NCBI GenBank assembly: GCA_021779415.1
Contig: JAJYAS010000269.1
Coordinates: 1 to 5,630, forward strand
Direction of reading: 5' to 3'
DNA from: Bacillota bacterium
Lineage (GTDB): Bacteria; Bacillota_B; Desulfitobacteriia; Desulfitobacteriales; Desulfitobacteriaceae
DNA: 5,630 nucleotides
Part shown: positions 4,974 to 5,630 of the stretch, one piece after another
Position numbering within the stretch: the first letter of the stretch is position 1
How the letters are laid out: every line of letters starts with the position of its first letter
Notes under the pieces: generated by a model
Database searches by the model: none
Seen by the model: the letters and a program-made list of their open reading frames with translations, nothing else
What the model was told of the DNA's origin: nothing
Position numbers and translations under genes: made by a program

Positions 4974-5630
4974 ATGGTGCTGAATGATAGCGTAGCGATT
5001 GTTACGGGAAGTGGGCGAGGGATTGGGCGCTCCATAGCTCTAGAACTGGCGTCAGTGGGTGCAAAAGTTGTCGTCAATTATGCAGGTCGGTCCGATAAAG
5101 CTGAGGAAACCGTGGAATTGATTCGTCAAGCGGGCGGAGAAAGTTTGGCCGTTCAAGCAGATGTGAGCCAAGAAGCTGATGTCAAACGCCTAATACAAAC
5201 TACCTTAGACCATTATGGGAAGATCAACATTCTCGTTAACAATGCCGGAATTACTAGGGATACGTTGTTGCTTCGCATGAAAGAAACAGATTGGGATGCA
5301 GTCTTGGACACAAATCTCAAAGGAGTTTTTCTCTGCACCAAAGCGGTGAGCAAAGGAATGCTCAAACAACGGTCAGGAGTTATAGTTAATATCTCTTCAG
5401 TCGTGGGTCTTTCCGGAAATGCGGGACAAGCCAATTATGCTGCAGCAAAAGCCGGGGTGATCGGGTTCTCAAAGTCCGTTGCTAAGGAATTCGCATCTCG
5501 CGGAGTTCGAGTTAATGTAGTCGCTCCGGGGTATATTTCCACCGATATGACGGAAACCTTACCAGAAGAGGCCAAAAGTGAAATCTTGCGTGGTATTCCG
5601 CTCGGCCATATAGGAAGGCCAGAAGATGTT
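4974..5630 (+). CDS. fabG: 3-oxoacyl-ACP reductase (FabG), 3' end outside the window
   Basis: FabG reduces beta-ketoacyl-ACP to beta-hydroxyacyl-ACP with NADPH. The frame is open from the ATG to the last base, giving 219 of the roughly 246 residues expected; the end is missing because the window stops. It is a classical short-chain dehydrogenase: cofactor loop TGSGRGIG (11-18), NNAG (89-92), Asn114 in TNLKG, Ser142 in NISS, and YAAAK with Tyr155 and Lys159, followed by APGYISTDM (184-192). SDR enzymes vary in substrate, but the sequence style and the place right after fabD make FabG the clear reading. The start lies one base after the fabD stop, with GGAG at 4960-4963 inside fabD, consistent with coupled translation. 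An in-frame GTG at 4977 is a weaker alternative. Confidence 0.96.
   Translation, partial: MVLNDSVAIVTGSGRGIGRSIALELASVGAKVVVNYAGRSDKAEETVELIRQAGGESLAVQADVSQEADVKRLIQTTLDHYGKINILVNNAGITRDTLLLRMKETDWDAVLDTNLKGVFLCTKAVSKGMLKQRSGVIVNISSVVGLSGNAGQANYAAAKAGVIGFSKSVAKEFASRGVRVNVVAPGYISTDMTETLPEEAKSEILRGIPLGHIGRPEDV

Noticed and set aside
5213..5434. Minus-strand frame opposite fabG
   Set aside because: It is antisense to the SDR NNAG and active-site Ser region, with no supporting signals.

Overview
The window is a housekeeping cluster for fatty-acid and phospholipid synthesis, all on the + strand. It reads as a low-to-moderate GC Firmicute of the Clostridia/Peptococcaceae type (Desulfosporosinus- or Desulfitobacterium-like). 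That placement is an inference from three things: the gene order rpmF-fapR-plsX-fabH-fabK-fabD-fabG, the combination of FapR with FabK, and strong AGGAGG-type ribosome-binding sites. No database comparison was possible.

Layout: bases 1-27 may be the last codons of an upstream gene, perhaps the DUF177/YceD gene that often precedes rpmF. rpmF (56-235) encodes a zinc-ribbon ribosomal protein L32 and is closed by a strong intrinsic terminator (248-287). The 212-base spacer that follows carries a near-consensus sigma-A promoter (-35 TTGAAA at 358, 17-base spacer, -10 TATAAT at 381). A 17-base inverted repeat (386-402) lies across the predicted transcription start and is the best candidate for the FapR operator. 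The lipid operon then runs fapR (448-1023), plsX (1047-2030), fabH (2062-3078), fabK (3075-4031), fabD (4034-4972, TTG start) and fabG (4974 to beyond the window edge). Gaps are 23 and 31 bases, then a 4-base overlap, then 2 bases, then 1 base, so one transcript is likely and translational coupling is probable from fabH onward.

How the genes work together: FabD moves malonyl from CoA to acyl carrier protein. FabH condenses acetyl-CoA (or a branched primer) with malonyl-ACP. FabG reduces the beta-keto group and FabK reduces the enoyl group. PlsX diverts finished acyl-ACP to acyl-phosphate for phosphatidic acid synthesis. In characterised Firmicutes FapR senses malonyl-CoA, the FabD substrate, and leaves its operator when malonyl-CoA accumulates; the repeat over the promoter suggests the same feed-forward loop here. 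ACP, FabF and a dehydratase are not in the window and probably lie downstream.

All catalytic residues I looked for are present and no gene is visibly broken. I see no mobile element, CRISPR array, tRNA or rRNA and no evidence of an undescribed system. The points worth a second look are regulatory (operator, terminator/promoter boundary) and small sequence oddities (a tandem 9-base duplication at the fabH start, the TTG start of fabD, the ambiguous fapR start).
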